DNA from: HyVt-443 sp964544655
GTDB lineage: Bacteria > Pseudomonadota > Gammaproteobacteria > Chromatiales > Chromatiaceae
DNA: 64,000 bases
Direction: 5' to 3'
Assembly (NCBI GenBank): GCA_964544655.1
Contig: CAZJCM010000001.1
Coordinates: 62,001 to 126,000, forward strand
Of the stretch, positions 52,803-62,345 are shown in pieces (position 1 is the stretch's first letter; each line of letters begins with the position of its first letter). The position numbers and the translations under genes are program-made. The notes beneath the pieces are model-generated. The model did no database searches, was not told the DNA's origin, and saw nothing but the letters and a program-made list of their open reading frames with translations.

Positions 52803-53606
52803 CTATGCATCGAGCACCGGGTTCACCAGCCGGCCTATCCGGTCTATTTCGATCACGATCTCATCCCCGGGGGCCAGGAACAGCGGCGGCTTACGCGCAA
52901 ACCCCACACCGGGTGGTGTACCGGTAAGGATCACGGTACCCGGCAGCAGCGTGGTATCCTGGCTCATCAGGTGTATCAGGCGGGCCACGGAGAAGATCAT
53001 ATCTGCGCTGTTACTCTCCTGCATGGTGCGGCCATTGAGCAGACTGCGCACGCCCAGGGCCTGGGGGTCGGCGATCTCATCGGCAGTGACCAGTACCGGC
53101 CCCAGCGGGCAAAAACTGTCGAATCCTTTGCCTCGCACCCACTGACCACCTCCACCATGCTTCTGCCAGCGCCGGGCCGATACGTCATTGGCACAGGTAT
53201 AGCCAAGTACATAATCAAGGGCCTGCGCCTCCGGCACGTTACGCGCCGCACGGCCGATCACCACCGCCAGCTCCGCCTCATAGTCCACTTCCGGCCCATG
53301 CCGGGAGCAGGCCGGAAGCAGGATGGGAGCCCCTGGGTGGTTCAATGCGCTGGTCGGCTTCATGAAAATCACCGGGTTCTCCGGCAACGCAGCGCCGGTC
53401 TCCGCCGCGTGCTCCCGGTAGTTGAGGCCTATACAAAAGATATTCACCGGATCCAATGGGGCGAGGCGGCGGATTATCTCACCTGTTTCCCCGGTGGGCA
53501 GCAATTGGCCAAATAACTCACCATCCAGCAACTCGGCCCGGTCGCCATCCAGTTCACGTCCCAAGTGGACCTGCTCATCGTCCCCAACGAATCTCACTAT
53601 ACGCAT
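52803..53606 (-). CDS. Fumarylacetoacetate hydrolase family enzyme
   Basis: A 267-residue FAH-fold enzyme. The metal-binding residues lie in VDYEAELAVVIGR (acidic ligands) and in YTCANDVSARRWQ. The catalytic region includes GLNYREHAAETG and LTGTPPGVGFAR. Members hydrolyse or decarboxylate acylpyruvates and related 2-oxo acids; oxaloacetate decarboxylase/acylpyruvase is plausible. The substrate cannot be set from sequence. The start at 53606 (MRIVRFVG) matches the family N-terminus. It is divergent from ribE, 100 nt apart. Confidence 0.9.
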   Translation of the reverse strand: MRIVRFVGDDEQVHLGRELDGDRAELLDGELFGQLLPTGETGEIIRRLAPLDPVNIFCIGLNYREHAAETGAALPENPVIFMKPTSALNHPGAPILLPACSRHGPEVDYEAELAVVIGRAARNVPEAQALDYVLGYTCANDVSARRWQKHGGGGQWVRGKGFDSFCPLGPVLVTADEIADPQALGVRSLLNGRTMQESNSADMIFSVARLIHLMSQDTTLLPGTVILTGTPPGVGFARKPPLFLAPGDEIVIEIDRIGRLVNPVLDA

Positions 53607-53706
53607 CAGAAAACCCCAATATACGATTGATAACCCAGTTCCACATAGTACGTAAAAATGAGTGGTATGATTACCCCGATTGCACAGTCTGATCGAGGAG
53701 GAGCAG

Positions 53707-54333
53707 ATGTTCACCGGCATCGTACAGGGCACCGCCGAGGTGGTGGAAATCATCGAAAAACGGGCGTTTCGCACCCACATCGTGCGGATGCCGGCAGATG
53801 CCGTGGATGGCCTCGAACCGGGGGCATCCGTGGCCCACAACGGCTGCTGCCTGACAGTAACCGGCATCGACGGCGACCGGGTCTCCTTCGATCTGATGCA
53901 GGAGACCCTGCGGGTGACCAATCTGGGCCTGCTGCGAACAGGAGACCGGGTCAACTTCGAGCGGGCGGCCCGCTTTGGAGATGAGATCGGCGGCCATCAG
54001 ATGTCAGGCCACATCAACTGCACCGCCGAGGTGCTGGATGTTATAGAGAGCGAGAACAACCGACAGATCAGGTTCCGGCTGCCCGCAGCGTTCGCCAAAT
54101 ACATCTTCAGTAAGGGCTATATCGGCATCGACGGCATCAGCCTGACTATCGGCCAGGTGAATCACGACCAATTCGATGTCAACCTGATTCCCGAAACCCT
54201 GACCCGCACCAATATCGGCAGCCGCATTGCCGGCGACAGGGTGAACATCGAAATCGACCCACAAACCCAGGCCATCGTGGAGACCGTGGAACGGGTACTG
54301 GCGGGCTCAGAATGGACCAGCGGCACAGCTTGA
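53707..54333 (+). CDS. ribE: Riboflavin synthase alpha chain
   Basis: A 208-residue enzyme that dismutates two 6,7-dimethyl-8-ribityllumazine molecules to riboflavin. Two tandem lumazine-binding domains are evident: residues 1-97 (MFTGIVQGTAEV, then VAHNGCCLTV) and 98-195 (DEIGGHQMSGHIN, then YIGIDGISLTI). The ATG at 53707 follows GGAGGAG. Other rib genes are not in the window, and no FMN riboswitch fits the 100-nt upstream spacer. Confidence 0.95.
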   Translation: MFTGIVQGTAEVVEIIEKRAFRTHIVRMPADAVDGLEPGASVAHNGCCLTVTGIDGDRVSFDLMQETLRVTNLGLLRTGDRVNFERAARFGDEIGGHQMSGHINCTAEVLDVIESENNRQIRFRLPAAFAKYIFSKGYIGIDGISLTIGQVNHDQFDVNLIPETLTRTNIGSRIAGDRVNIEIDPQTQAIVETVERVLAGSEWTSGTA

Positions 54334-54354
54334 TCGAGGCGGAATAGACGCACC

Positions 54355-54885
54355 ATGACATTTTTCCTGAAGCATGGCATCACTTTGGGGCTGATCCTGC
54401 TCTCCCTGTCACTTGTCTCGATGAGCCCTGCTCATGCAGCGTCAATGGCCGGAAAACCGGTGCAGGTCATCAGTGGCGACCAGCTGCTGCTGCAGGCAGT
54501 GAACGGCAAACGCTACCAGGTGCGACTGGCTGGAATCAGCGCCCCATCGACCAGGGAACCCTGGGGAGCGGCGGCACGACGCTTCCTCGATGGACTGGTA
54601 ATGGGCAGAACGGTGCAGCTCGTCCCGGGTCTGAGGCGTGGGCGCAGCACCCTCACCGGACGATTGTTCCACGGGGGGGCAGACATCAATCTACGGATGA
54701 TCCAGGCAGGCCTGGCCCGTTACGATCCCATCGGACTGACCGATGCAGAGGCGCACGAGCAATACCAGGCAGCACAGCGACAGGCGATGCAGCGGGCTCA
54801 AGGATTCTGGCGCGATGGGGGAAACAGCTCCTCATCGGATTCTCCATCACGCCCCGGCGTCCCGTCTGTACGTTTCAGAAACTGA
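54355..54885 (+). CDS. Secreted SNase-fold (thermonuclease-like) protein lacking catalytic residues
   Basis: A 176-residue exported protein with a signal peptide (LILLSLSLVSMSPAHA) and one staphylococcal-nuclease OB-fold (residues about 30-150: VQVISGDQLLLQ, YQVRLAGISAPS, LTGRLFHGG, LIQAGLARYD-like end). In active SNases the third block reads RLxGIDxPE with catalytic Asp and Glu. Here it reads RLAGISAPS, so both acidic residues are Ser. The protein is likely nuclease-dead and may bind DNA or ligand. It is 21 nt after ribE. Confidence 0.85.
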   Translation: MTFFLKHGITLGLILLSLSLVSMSPAHAASMAGKPVQVISGDQLLLQAVNGKRYQVRLAGISAPSTREPWGAAARRFLDGLVMGRTVQLVPGLRRGRSTLTGRLFHGGADINLRMIQAGLARYDPIGLTDAEAHEQYQAAQRQAMQRAQGFWRDGGNSSSSDSPSRPGVPSVRFRN

Positions 54886-55121
54886 TCGCCCAGCTCCTCC
54901 ACCTGCATCTCTCCCAACCCTTCGGGCCTTTGAGGCCCCCGCAGACTCTCCAACATCTCTGATAGCGCCTTCTCCAGATGGCGATAGGTCACTCTTTGCG
55001 CTTCCCGATAACAACCGGACGGTTTGTCGTCCAACAGGCCGAGCCGGGCGCCAAAATAGGCTACATCCGCCTCCAACTCGCTGATCCGCATTCGGGACAC
55101 CTTTTTCCGGGCCTTGCTCAC
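54798..55121 (-). CDS. Conserved hypothetical protein (107 aa)
   Basis: A small soluble, charged helical protein (SELEADVAYFGARLGLL; TYRHLEKALSEMLESLRG) with a disordered acidic C-terminus. It starts at GTG 55121; an internal ATG ten codons later is an alternative start. The 3' end overlaps the SNase-like gene tail-to-tail by 88 nt. It is divergent from sucA. No family recognised. It is kept because the helical first half has normal codon use and composition. Confidence 0.55.
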   Translation of the reverse strand: MSKARKKVSRMRISELEADVAYFGARLGLLDDKPSGCYREAQRVTYRHLEKALSEMLESLRGPQRPEGLGEMQVEELGDQFLKRTDGTPGRDGESDEELFPPSRQNP

Positions 55122-55255
55122 AAATCACCACCCGTCATATGGCTTTTTTTGGATATTCATATTATTTAAATATTTCCTTTAAAAAACTGAACGCTATGCT
55201 AGGATTCAACTCAACAACCCGAAAACAGGCATTTTTTGTCCAAACATCCAAAAAT

Positions 55256-58117
55256 ATGAGCGCGATCCTCAAACTGCTACAGCAAACCTCGGCCCTTTCC
55301 GGCGGAAACGCCGCCTTTATCGAGGATCTATACGAGCGCTATCTGCAAGATCCGGAAAGCATCGATAGCGCCTGGCGAAGACGCTTCGAGTCCCTGTTAC
55401 AGAAATCGGCCAACGAGGCACCCGACGTCGCCCACAGCCCGATCCGGGCCAACTTTGCCCGCCTGGCACGGGAAAGGCCCTGCGCCACCCGGCACGTGGT
55501 GGAGCGCATGTCCCCGGTCGCCGCAGAGAAGCAGGCAGCCGTGCTGCGCCTGATCAATGCCTGGCGGGTCCGCGGCCACCAGCAGGCCAGCATCGATCCC
55601 CTGTCACTGCGGGAGCAGGAGCAAATACCCGACCTGGATCCCGCATTCCACCGGCTCAGCGACGCGGACATGAACACGGTGTTCAACACCGGCTCCCTGT
55701 TCGCCCCTGACCGCATGCCGTTACGTGAGATCATCGCCTTCATCAAAGAGGTCTATGGCGGCAATGTGGGATCGGAATATATGCACATCACCGATACCCG
55801 GCAGAAACGGTGGATACAGAAACGGGTAGAGGGCTATCGCGCCAAGCCCGAACTTTCCGATGACGACCGCCGCTGGTTGCTGACCCAGCTCACAGCCGCC
55901 GAAGGTCTGGAAAAATATCTTCATACCCGGTATGTCGGCCAGAAGCGCTTCTCACTTGAGGGGGCGGAATCCCTGATTCCCTTGCTTGACGAACTGATCC
56001 AGCGAGCCGGGCTGAACGGAATTGAGGAGACCGTAATCGGCATGGCTCACCGTGGCCGGCTGAATGTGCTGACCAACATCCTGGGCAAACCGCCGGCTGA
56101 ACTGTTCGATGAATTCGAGGGCAGGAAGAGCCCGGACGGCATGCGCAGCTCCGGGGATGTCAAGTACCATCTCGGCTTCGCCACCGATATCGAGACTCCG
56201 GGCGGCTTCGTCCACGTGGTACTGGGATTCAACCCCTCCCACCTGGAGATCATCGATCCGGTGGTAGAAGGATCGGTGCGCGCGCGCCAGCAACGCCGGG
56301 AAGATCGTAGCGGTGACGAAGTGATGCCGATATTGATTCATGGCGACTCCGCATTCGCCGGTCAGGGCGTGGTGATGGAAACCCTGCAGATGTCTCAGGC
56401 CCGGGGCTACACCACCGGTGGCACCATCCATATCATCACCAACAACCAGATCGGCTTCACCACCTCACACCCCCTCGACACCCGCTCTACCCTGTATTGC
56501 ACCGATGTGGGCAAGATGGTTCAGGCGCCGATCTTCCACGTGAACGGCGACGATCCGGAGGCGGTCATCTTCGTCACCCGCCTTGCACTCGATTTTCGCA
56601 TGCGTTTTCACAAGGATGTGATCATCGACCTGGTCTGTTACCGCCGCCACGGTCACAACGAGGCCGACGAGCCAGCGGTCACCCAGCCCCAGATGTATCA
56701 GAAGATCCGTCGCCACCCGCCCACCCGCAGCATTTACTCTGACTGCCTGATCTCCCGTGGCATACTCACCCCTGAGCAGGCGCGTGAAATGGTGGAAGAC
56801 TACCGTTCCTCACTGGAACAGGGCTCGGTGGTGGCGCGGCCGACGCTGTTCAATCTCGAGTACAAGTATAACGTAGATTGGACGCCCTACCTGAACGTCC
56901 CGTGGGAGGCTCCTGCTGACACTCGCGTGGACAAGCAACGCCTGCGCGCCTTGGCCGAGACCCTGCTGCAACTGCCGGAAGGTTTCGAACCCCATCCGCG
57001 CGTCAACAAGATCCTCGGCGAACGACGCAAGATGGCCAGCGGCGATCAGCTGGTGGACTGGGGGTTTGGTGAGACCCTGGCCTATGCCAGCCTGGTGCAA
57101 GACGGTTATCCGGTGCGCCTGTCCGGCCAGGACAGCGCCCGCGGCACCTTTTTCCACCGCCATGCGGTTCTGCACAACCAGGTCGATGGTGAGACCTGGA
57201 TCCCGCTGCAGAACGTATCACCAGACCAGGCCAATTTCGTTGTCATCGACTCTCTGCTGTCGGAAGAGGCGGTACTCGGCTTCGAATACGGTTACGCCAC
57301 CGCCGAGCCCCACGCCCTTACCATCTGGGAGGCCCAGTTCGGCGATTTCGCCAACGGCGCCCAAGTGGTGATCGACCAGTTCATCACCTCCGGCGGGGCC
57401 AAGTGGGGCCTGCACTGCAACCTGGTGATGTTTCTGCCCCATGGCTATGAGGGCCAGGGTGCCGAGCACTCCTCGGCCCGCCTGGAGCGCTATTTGCAAT
57501 TGTGTGCGGAACAGAACATACAGGTCTGCGTTCCCACCACACCGGCCCAGGTTTTCCACATGCTGCGCCGACAGATGATCAGACCGATGCGTAAACCCCT
57601 GGTGGTAATGACACCGAAGAGTCTGCTGCGCCACCGCCTGGCCACATCATCCCTGGACGAATTCACCACCGGGGCATTTCAACCTGTAATCGGGGAAGTG
57701 GACGACCTGGACCCGAACGAGGTGGAGCACATCATCGTCTGCGCCGGCAAGGTCTATTACGAACTGCTGGAAGCACGCCGCGCCCGCGGCCTGCGCAACG
57801 TGGCCATCATCCGCCTGGAGCAGCTCTACCCCTTTCCGCGGGAGCAGTTCGACCAGGCGATCAACTGCTACACCAGCACGGAACGCCTCATATGGTGCCA
57901 GGAGGAGCCGCAGAACCAAGGCGCCTGGGACCAGATCAAACACCGGTTCCATACCCAGCTCGATCAGGGAAAACAGCTGTTCTACGTCGGACGCCCAGCC
58001 TCCGCCGCACCTTCTGTCGGCTTCTACCCAGTCCACGTGCAGCAGCAGGAAACCCTGATCGACGAGGCACTGACCGGACGTATCAACCCCTCCATGAACC
58101 GAAGGACCCCTAAATAA
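55256..58117 (+). CDS. sucA: 2-oxoglutarate dehydrogenase E1 component
   Basis: A 953-residue ThDP-dependent decarboxylase of the oxidative TCA cycle. The N-terminus SALSGGNAAFIEDLYERYL is the E2-binding/peripheral region. The ThDP motif includes HGDSAFAGQG and the NNQIGFTT segment, and the histidines GMAHRGRLNVL and RHGHNEADEP are conserved. The start MSAILKLLQQ is chosen by family alignment; 39 codons of open frame lie upstream without similarity. sucB begins 1 nt after the stop. Confidence 0.96.
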   Translation: MSAILKLLQQTSALSGGNAAFIEDLYERYLQDPESIDSAWRRRFESLLQKSANEAPDVAHSPIRANFARLARERPCATRHVVERMSPVAAEKQAAVLRLINAWRVRGHQQASIDPLSLREQEQIPDLDPAFHRLSDADMNTVFNTGSLFAPDRMPLREIIAFIKEVYGGNVGSEYMHITDTRQKRWIQKRVEGYRAKPELSDDDRRWLLTQLTAAEGLEKYLHTRYVGQKRFSLEGAESLIPLLDELIQRAGLNGIEETVIGMAHRGRLNVLTNILGKPPAELFDEFEGRKSPDGMRSSGDVKYHLGFATDIETPGGFVHVVLGFNPSHLEIIDPVVEGSVRARQQRREDRSGDEVMPILIHGDSAFAGQGVVMETLQMSQARGYTTGGTIHIITNNQIGFTTSHPLDTRSTLYCTDVGKMVQAPIFHVNGDDPEAVIFVTRLALDFRMRFHKDVIIDLVCYRRHGHNEADEPAVTQPQMYQKIRRHPPTRSIYSDCLISRGILTPEQAREMVEDYRSSLEQGSVVARPTLFNLEYKYNVDWTPYLNVPWEAPADTRVDKQRLRALAETLLQLPEGFEPHPRVNKILGERRKMASGDQLVDWGFGETLAYASLVQDGYPVRLSGQDSARGTFFHRHAVLHNQVDGETWIPLQNVSPDQANFVVIDSLLSEEAVLGFEYGYATAEPHALTIWEAQFGDFANGAQVVIDQFITSGGAKWGLHCNLVMFLPHGYEGQGAEHSSARLERYLQLCAEQNIQVCVPTTPAQVFHMLRRQMIRPMRKPLVVMTPKSLLRHRLATSSLDEFTTGAFQPVIGEVDDLDPNEVEHIIVCAGKVYYELLEARRARGLRNVAIIRLEQLYPFPREQFDQAINCYTSTERLIWCQEEPQNQGAWDQIKHRFHTQLDQGKQLFYVGRPASAAPSVGFYPVHVQQQETLIDEALTGRINPSMNRRTPK

Positions 58118-58118
58118 A

Positions 58119-59387
58119 ATGAGCACCAAGGTCACAGTACCCGCACTGCCTGAATCCGTAGCCGACGCCACCGTACTCTCCTGGCATAAAAAGCCGGGGG
58201 ACCCAGTACAACGGGACGACAACCTGGTAGACCTGGAGACCGACAAGGTGGTGCTCGAAGTCCCTGCCACCACAGATGGAGTTATGGGCCAGATCAGCGT
58301 GCAAGAGGGGGAAACGGTACAGGCCGGAGACCTCTTGTGCGAGATCGCGGAAGGCAAGGCCTCCCCTGCATCTGGTAAAAAAGCAGAAAAGAGTGCGGCG
58401 GTCGACAACGAGCCAAAACATCCGCCAGCCACGATGGCACCACAGGCACGGCAATCATCCGGCAGCGACTCTGCTGAGCCTGTGTTGACTCCCGCCGTGC
58501 GCCGCCTGGTAAAGGAACTGGGTATCGACCCACGGAATATCCGCGGCAGCGGCAAGGACGGGCGTATCCTGAAGTCCGACATCACCGCCTACCTGGACGC
58601 AAAGGAGGCACAGGAGGCCGAAGAGAAAGAGGCCGCTGCCGTCATACCACCGGAAGTGGAGACCACCCTGACCGGCATCGAAGGCGAGCGACCGGAGCAG
58701 CGGGTCCCCATGACCCGGCTGCGCGCCCGTATCGCCGAACGACTGTTGGAAGCGCAGCAGAATGCCGCCATTCTGACCACGTTCAATGAGGTCAACCTGC
58801 AGGCGGTAAACGACCTGCGCGCCCGCTACCGGGACAAATTCGAGAAAGATCATGAGGTGCGCCTTGGCTTCATGTCCTTCTTCATCAAGGCCTCGGTAGA
58901 GGCACTGAAACAGTTTCCGCTGGTCAACGCCTCGGTGGATGGCCAGGAGATCATCTATCACGGCTATTATGATATCGGTATCGCCGTCGGCTCACCCCGC
59001 GGGCTGGTAGTCCCGGTGCTGCGCAACGCGGACCAGCTCACCTTCGCCGAGCTGGAAAAATCAATCCGGGCATTCGGCAAGAAGGCCGCCGATGGCAGCC
59101 TGAGCTATGAAGAACTGACCGGTGGCACCTTCACCATCTCCAACGGCGGTGTCTACGGCTCCATGCTCTCCACCCCGATTCTCAATCCACCCCAGAGCGC
59201 CATCCTCGGCATGCACAATATCCAGCAGCGCCCCGTGGTCGAAAACGGTGAGATCGTCATCCGACCGATGATGTACCTGGCCCTCTCCTACGATCACCGC
59301 ATCATCGATGGCCGGGAGGCGGTGCAGTTTCTGGTCACCATCAAGAACGTGCTGGAGGACCCGGCGCGGCTGCTGCTGCAGATCTGA
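58119..59387 (+). CDS. sucB: Dihydrolipoamide succinyltransferase (E2)
   Basis: A 422-residue E2. The single lipoyl domain has the lipoylated lysine in DLETDKVVLEV (residues about 38-48). A Pro/Ala/Lys linker and the E3-binding domain follow (LTPAVRRLVKELGIDPRNIRG). The catalytic domain ends with the active-site SYDHRIIDGREAVQFL. It is coupled to sucA (1-nt spacing). The E3 gene lpdA is not in the window. Confidence 0.96.
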   Translation: MSTKVTVPALPESVADATVLSWHKKPGDPVQRDDNLVDLETDKVVLEVPATTDGVMGQISVQEGETVQAGDLLCEIAEGKASPASGKKAEKSAAVDNEPKHPPATMAPQARQSSGSDSAEPVLTPAVRRLVKELGIDPRNIRGSGKDGRILKSDITAYLDAKEAQEAEEKEAAAVIPPEVETTLTGIEGERPEQRVPMTRLRARIAERLLEAQQNAAILTTFNEVNLQAVNDLRARYRDKFEKDHEVRLGFMSFFIKASVEALKQFPLVNASVDGQEIIYHGYYDIGIAVGSPRGLVVPVLRNADQLTFAELEKSIRAFGKKAADGSLSYEELTGGTFTISNGGVYGSMLSTPILNPPQSAILGMHNIQQRPVVENGEIVIRPMMYLALSYDHRIIDGREAVQFLVTIKNVLEDPARLLLQI

Positions 59388-59420
59388 GCACGCGCCCACA
59401 AAGGAATGCCACACGCTTTC

Positions 59421-59488
59421 GTGGGAGCGGCGCCCCCGCTGCGGTTGATCCGCCCTATCCATCGCGGCCAGGGAGGCCGCGCCCACAG
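59421..59488. repeat. REP/BIME-like inverted repeat after sucB
   Basis: GTGGGAGCGGCGCC at 59421 is inversely repeated as GGCCGCGCCCAC ending at 59486. The middle reads gttgatccgccctatccatcgcggcc. This matches the style of GTGGGAGCGGC REP elements common in Pseudomonas and Chromatiales intergenic regions. It may act as a terminator or stabiliser of the sucAB mRNA. Confidence 0.6.
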
Positions 59489-59557
59489 CGGAGAACACAG
59501 AACGCCCCCACTTCAGGTAAACTGTCGGCTGATTCTCCAGCAAACACGGGGTTGACC

Positions 59558-61081
59558 ATGACCGCAATCAAACAGGAAGACTTCATCCAGAGCATCGCCG
59601 ACGCCCTGCAGTTCATCTCCTATTACCACCCGGTGGATTTCATCCGGGCCCTGACCCGCGCCTGGAAACTGGAGGCCTCTCCGGCAGCAAAGGACGCCAT
59701 TGCCCAGATCCTGGTCAACTCACGCATGTGCGCCGAAGGCCACCGCCCGATATGCCAGGATACCGGCATGGTGGTGGCGTTCCTGGAAGTCGGCATGGAT
59801 GTGCGCTGGGATAGCGAAATGGATCTGGAGTCCATGGTCAACGAAGGGGTGCGGCGCGCCTACACCAACCCAGACAATATCCTGCGCGCCTCCATGGTGA
59901 GCGACCCGGCCGGTGCACGCCAAAACACGAAAGACAACACCCCGGCGATCATCCACACCCGGCTGGTAAGCGGCGATCAGGTAACGATCAAGCTGGCCGC
60001 CAAGGGCGGTGGCTCGGAGAACAAATCCCGCTTCACCATTCTCAATCCGGGCGCCAGCCTGGTGGATTGGGTAGTGGACACCCTGCCCGGCATGGGGGCC
60101 GGCTGGTGTCCACCCGGCATGCTGGGCATCGGCATCGGCGGCTCCGCGGAAAAGGCCATGCTGCTGGCCAAAGAGAGCCTGATGGAACCGATCGACATCC
60201 ATGACCTGAAAGCCCGTGGCCCCGCCAATCGCAACGAAGAGTTGCGGCTGGAGATCTTCGAAAAAGCCAACGCCCTGGGCATCGGCGCCCAGGGGCTGGG
60301 CGGGCTAACCACCATCCTCGATGTGAAGATTAATGATTTTCCCACCCATGCCGCTTCCCTGCCGGTGGCCATGATCCCCAACTGCGCTGCTACCCGTCAC
60401 GTCGAATTCACCCTGGATGGTTCCGGCCCGGCCATCCTGCCCCCCCCCCGTCTGGAGGAGTGGCCACAAATCTCTCTCGGTTCATCGACCGGGGCAAAGC
60501 GGGTGAATCTGGATAGTCTCACCAAGAAAGAGATCTCCAGTTGGCGCCCGGGCGAGCGCATACTGCTCTCCGGTAAAATCCTCACCGGCCGGGATGCTGC
60601 ACACAAGCGTATACAGGAGTTGCTGCAGCGGGGTGAGCCCCTGCCGGAAGGAGTCGATTTCACCAACCGATTCATTTATTACGTAGGTCCAGTGGACCCA
60701 GTGAAAGGTGAGGTGGTCGGGCCTGCCGGCCCCACCACATCCACCCGCATGGACCCATACACGGAGATGATGCTGGGAGAGCTGGGTCTGATCGGAATGG
60801 TAGGCAAGGCCGAGCGCGGCCCGGTGGCCCTGGAAGCGATCAAAAAACATGGCGCCGTCTATCTGATGGCGGTCGGCGGAGCCGCCTACCTGGTCTCACA
60901 GGCCATTCGCGCTGCCCGCGTGGTCGCCTTCGAAGACCTGGGCATGGAGGCGATCCGGGAGTTCGAGATCGAGGAGATGCCAGTCACGGTGGCAGTAGAC
61001 AGCAGGGGCGAATCGGTTCACCGCAGCGGCCCGGCGGAATGGCGCGCAAAGATCGCTGATATGGGCCTGGAAAACCGCTGA
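59558..61081 (+). CDS. fumA: Fumarate hydratase class I (iron-sulfur)
   Basis: A 507-residue oxygen-sensitive hydratase converting fumarate to malate. The N-terminal domain has the cluster cysteine in PICQDTGMVVAFLEVG, further cysteines in GAGWCPPGM and PNCAATRH, and the domain GGGSENKSRF. The C-terminal beta domain contains YYVGPVDPVKGEVVGPAGPTTSTRM. The ATG at 59558 is used rather than an in-frame TTG two codons upstream. FumA versus FumB cannot be separated by sequence alone. Confidence 0.93.
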   Translation: MTAIKQEDFIQSIADALQFISYYHPVDFIRALTRAWKLEASPAAKDAIAQILVNSRMCAEGHRPICQDTGMVVAFLEVGMDVRWDSEMDLESMVNEGVRRAYTNPDNILRASMVSDPAGARQNTKDNTPAIIHTRLVSGDQVTIKLAAKGGGSENKSRFTILNPGASLVDWVVDTLPGMGAGWCPPGMLGIGIGGSAEKAMLLAKESLMEPIDIHDLKARGPANRNEELRLEIFEKANALGIGAQGLGGLTTILDVKINDFPTHAASLPVAMIPNCAATRHVEFTLDGSGPAILPPPRLEEWPQISLGSSTGAKRVNLDSLTKKEISSWRPGERILLSGKILTGRDAAHKRIQELLQRGEPLPEGVDFTNRFIYYVGPVDPVKGEVVGPAGPTTSTRMDPYTEMMLGELGLIGMVGKAERGPVALEAIKKHGAVYLMAVGGAAYLVSQAIRAARVVAFEDLGMEAIREFEIEEMPVTVAVDSRGESVHRSGPAEWRAKIADMGLENR

Positions 61082-61427
61082 TCAGGCTACAGGCCTCTGC
61101 CCGGACATCGACACAACGAAAACCCCGGCAACTTTCCTTGCTGCCGGAGTTTCCTGCGCTGACAAGAATACGCCACCGGCCAAAGCCGGCGGCTTCAGGT
61201 TACGGCTAAAAGCCGGATTAATACGCCATTCGGCCGCCCCCCTCTCCCAAGACTGGGAGAGGGCCGGGGTGAGGGCTCAAATCCAGCAGCGGTGCAAAAC
61301 ACCCCTCATCCCAACCTTCTCCCCTCGAGGGGAGAAGGGGTAATCTGACTTGCCGCCTAAAGGCGGGGGATTTACAGACCCCCTATTTGGAACTTTAAAT
61401 ATAGCCGCAGCGGGGGAACAGGAGGCC
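61082..61427. repeat. 346-nt convergent spacer with stacked hairpins
   Basis: Between the 3' ends of the fumarase gene and an acyltransferase gene. CCGGCA...TGCCGG (61125-61147) is a weak terminator-like stem followed by GAGTTT. CCCTCTCCC-aagact-GGGAGAGGG (61240-61263) is a perfect 9-bp stem. CCTTCTCCCC-TCGA-GGGGAGAAGG (61315-61338) is a perfect 10-bp stem. CCGCCT-aa-AGGCGG (61353-61366) is a 6-bp stem. The last three resemble dispersed REP sequences and may terminate transcription in both directions. Confidence 0.65.
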
Positions 61428-62153
61428 TCAGGCAACCTTGTGCTCGGGCTTGATCTCCGAGAAGCGGGTATAGGCGTGGCTCTCGTCACTGAACATACGG
61501 GCGATGATGGGGGACTTTTCCATCGATTCACGACAGCTGCTGAAGGGGTCCGTCACATAGGGTATTCGCTTGCCCCGGTGTTCCACCGCAGGCCCCAGCG
61601 GTTGCAGCGAGACGCCAATGCGCTGGATCATCTTGGCCAATGCAGGTGTAATAAGAAAATACCACTGCAAGATCCCATGCTGACGGCTGTAGGTAAGCGC
61701 AGCGCGGAACAGACCGAGCATGATTTCCGGTTCGGCCCGCCGGCCGACCCCTTCATCTTCGTTTTGCGGATACAATGTGTTACCGCCACCAGCACTGATG
61801 GCCTGACGTCCACGGTAACGCCGTACCATGCACAGCCGTGAAATCTCACTGCTGACATCCTGCTTATAGCTTATATCATTGGAAAAAGAGAGATTGCACA
61901 GAGATTCTACGGGAAACGGCTTGGCCTCGGGCAGAATCATACGCATGGTGGCAACCCATTGACCGGTGGATTTTTCCCGGACCAGAAAGTGCCTCGACTG
62001 ATCATCCCAACGATCCTTCTCCTCACCCAGCACGGCCGTGGTAAGATCCTCAAAACCGTTATCGAGACAGAACACCCGGTAACGAATCTGGTAGTGTAGC
62101 CTGTGCGAAAGGCTGGTATCAGCCAAAAAAACCTCAAACCTGGAATCGAACAT
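61428..62153 (-). CDS. PEP-CTERM/exosortase-associated acyltransferase (LuxI-like fold), copy 1
   Basis: A 241-residue protein of the N-acyl amino acid/homoserine lactone synthase-like superfamily attached to exosortase systems. Family features are the YRVFCLDNGFE segment, SRHFLVREKSTGQWVATMRM, SSEISRLCMVRRYR (E-x-SRL motif) and the C-terminal LGPAVEHRGKRIPY. The ATG at 62153 follows GAGGAG at 7 nt. It probably makes an acylated small molecule or lipid linked to the exosortase pathway; the substrate is unknown. It is divergent from a second family member 192 nt away. Confidence 0.88.
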   Translation of the reverse strand: MFDSRFEVFLADTSLSHRLHYQIRYRVFCLDNGFEDLTTAVLGEEKDRWDDQSRHFLVREKSTGQWVATMRMILPEAKPFPVESLCNLSFSNDISYKQDVSSEISRLCMVRRYRGRQAISAGGGNTLYPQNEDEGVGRRAEPEIMLGLFRAALTYSRQHGILQWYFLITPALAKMIQRIGVSLQPLGPAVEHRGKRIPYVTDPFSSCRESMEKSPIIARMFSDESHAYTRFSEIKPEHKVA

Positions 62154-62345
62154 AGCCCCGCTCCTCATGAATTTTTTGCCTGCCAGCCCGCTAACACCAC
62201 ATCCTCGCTGTTCCCTCAGCACCTTCAGTTTTTGTTATTTCAACCGATTTTATATCTAAATTTATATCCAAAATACCTAAAATCCCATCTACTATTACAT
62301 TAGATAGGTTTCTCGCCTGTAATTCCTTTAACCGGGTCACAAAAC

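Noticed and set aside
53607..53706. FMN riboswitch upstream of ribE
   Set aside because: The 100-nt spacer lacks the conserved RFN-element helices and is shorter than the aptamer.
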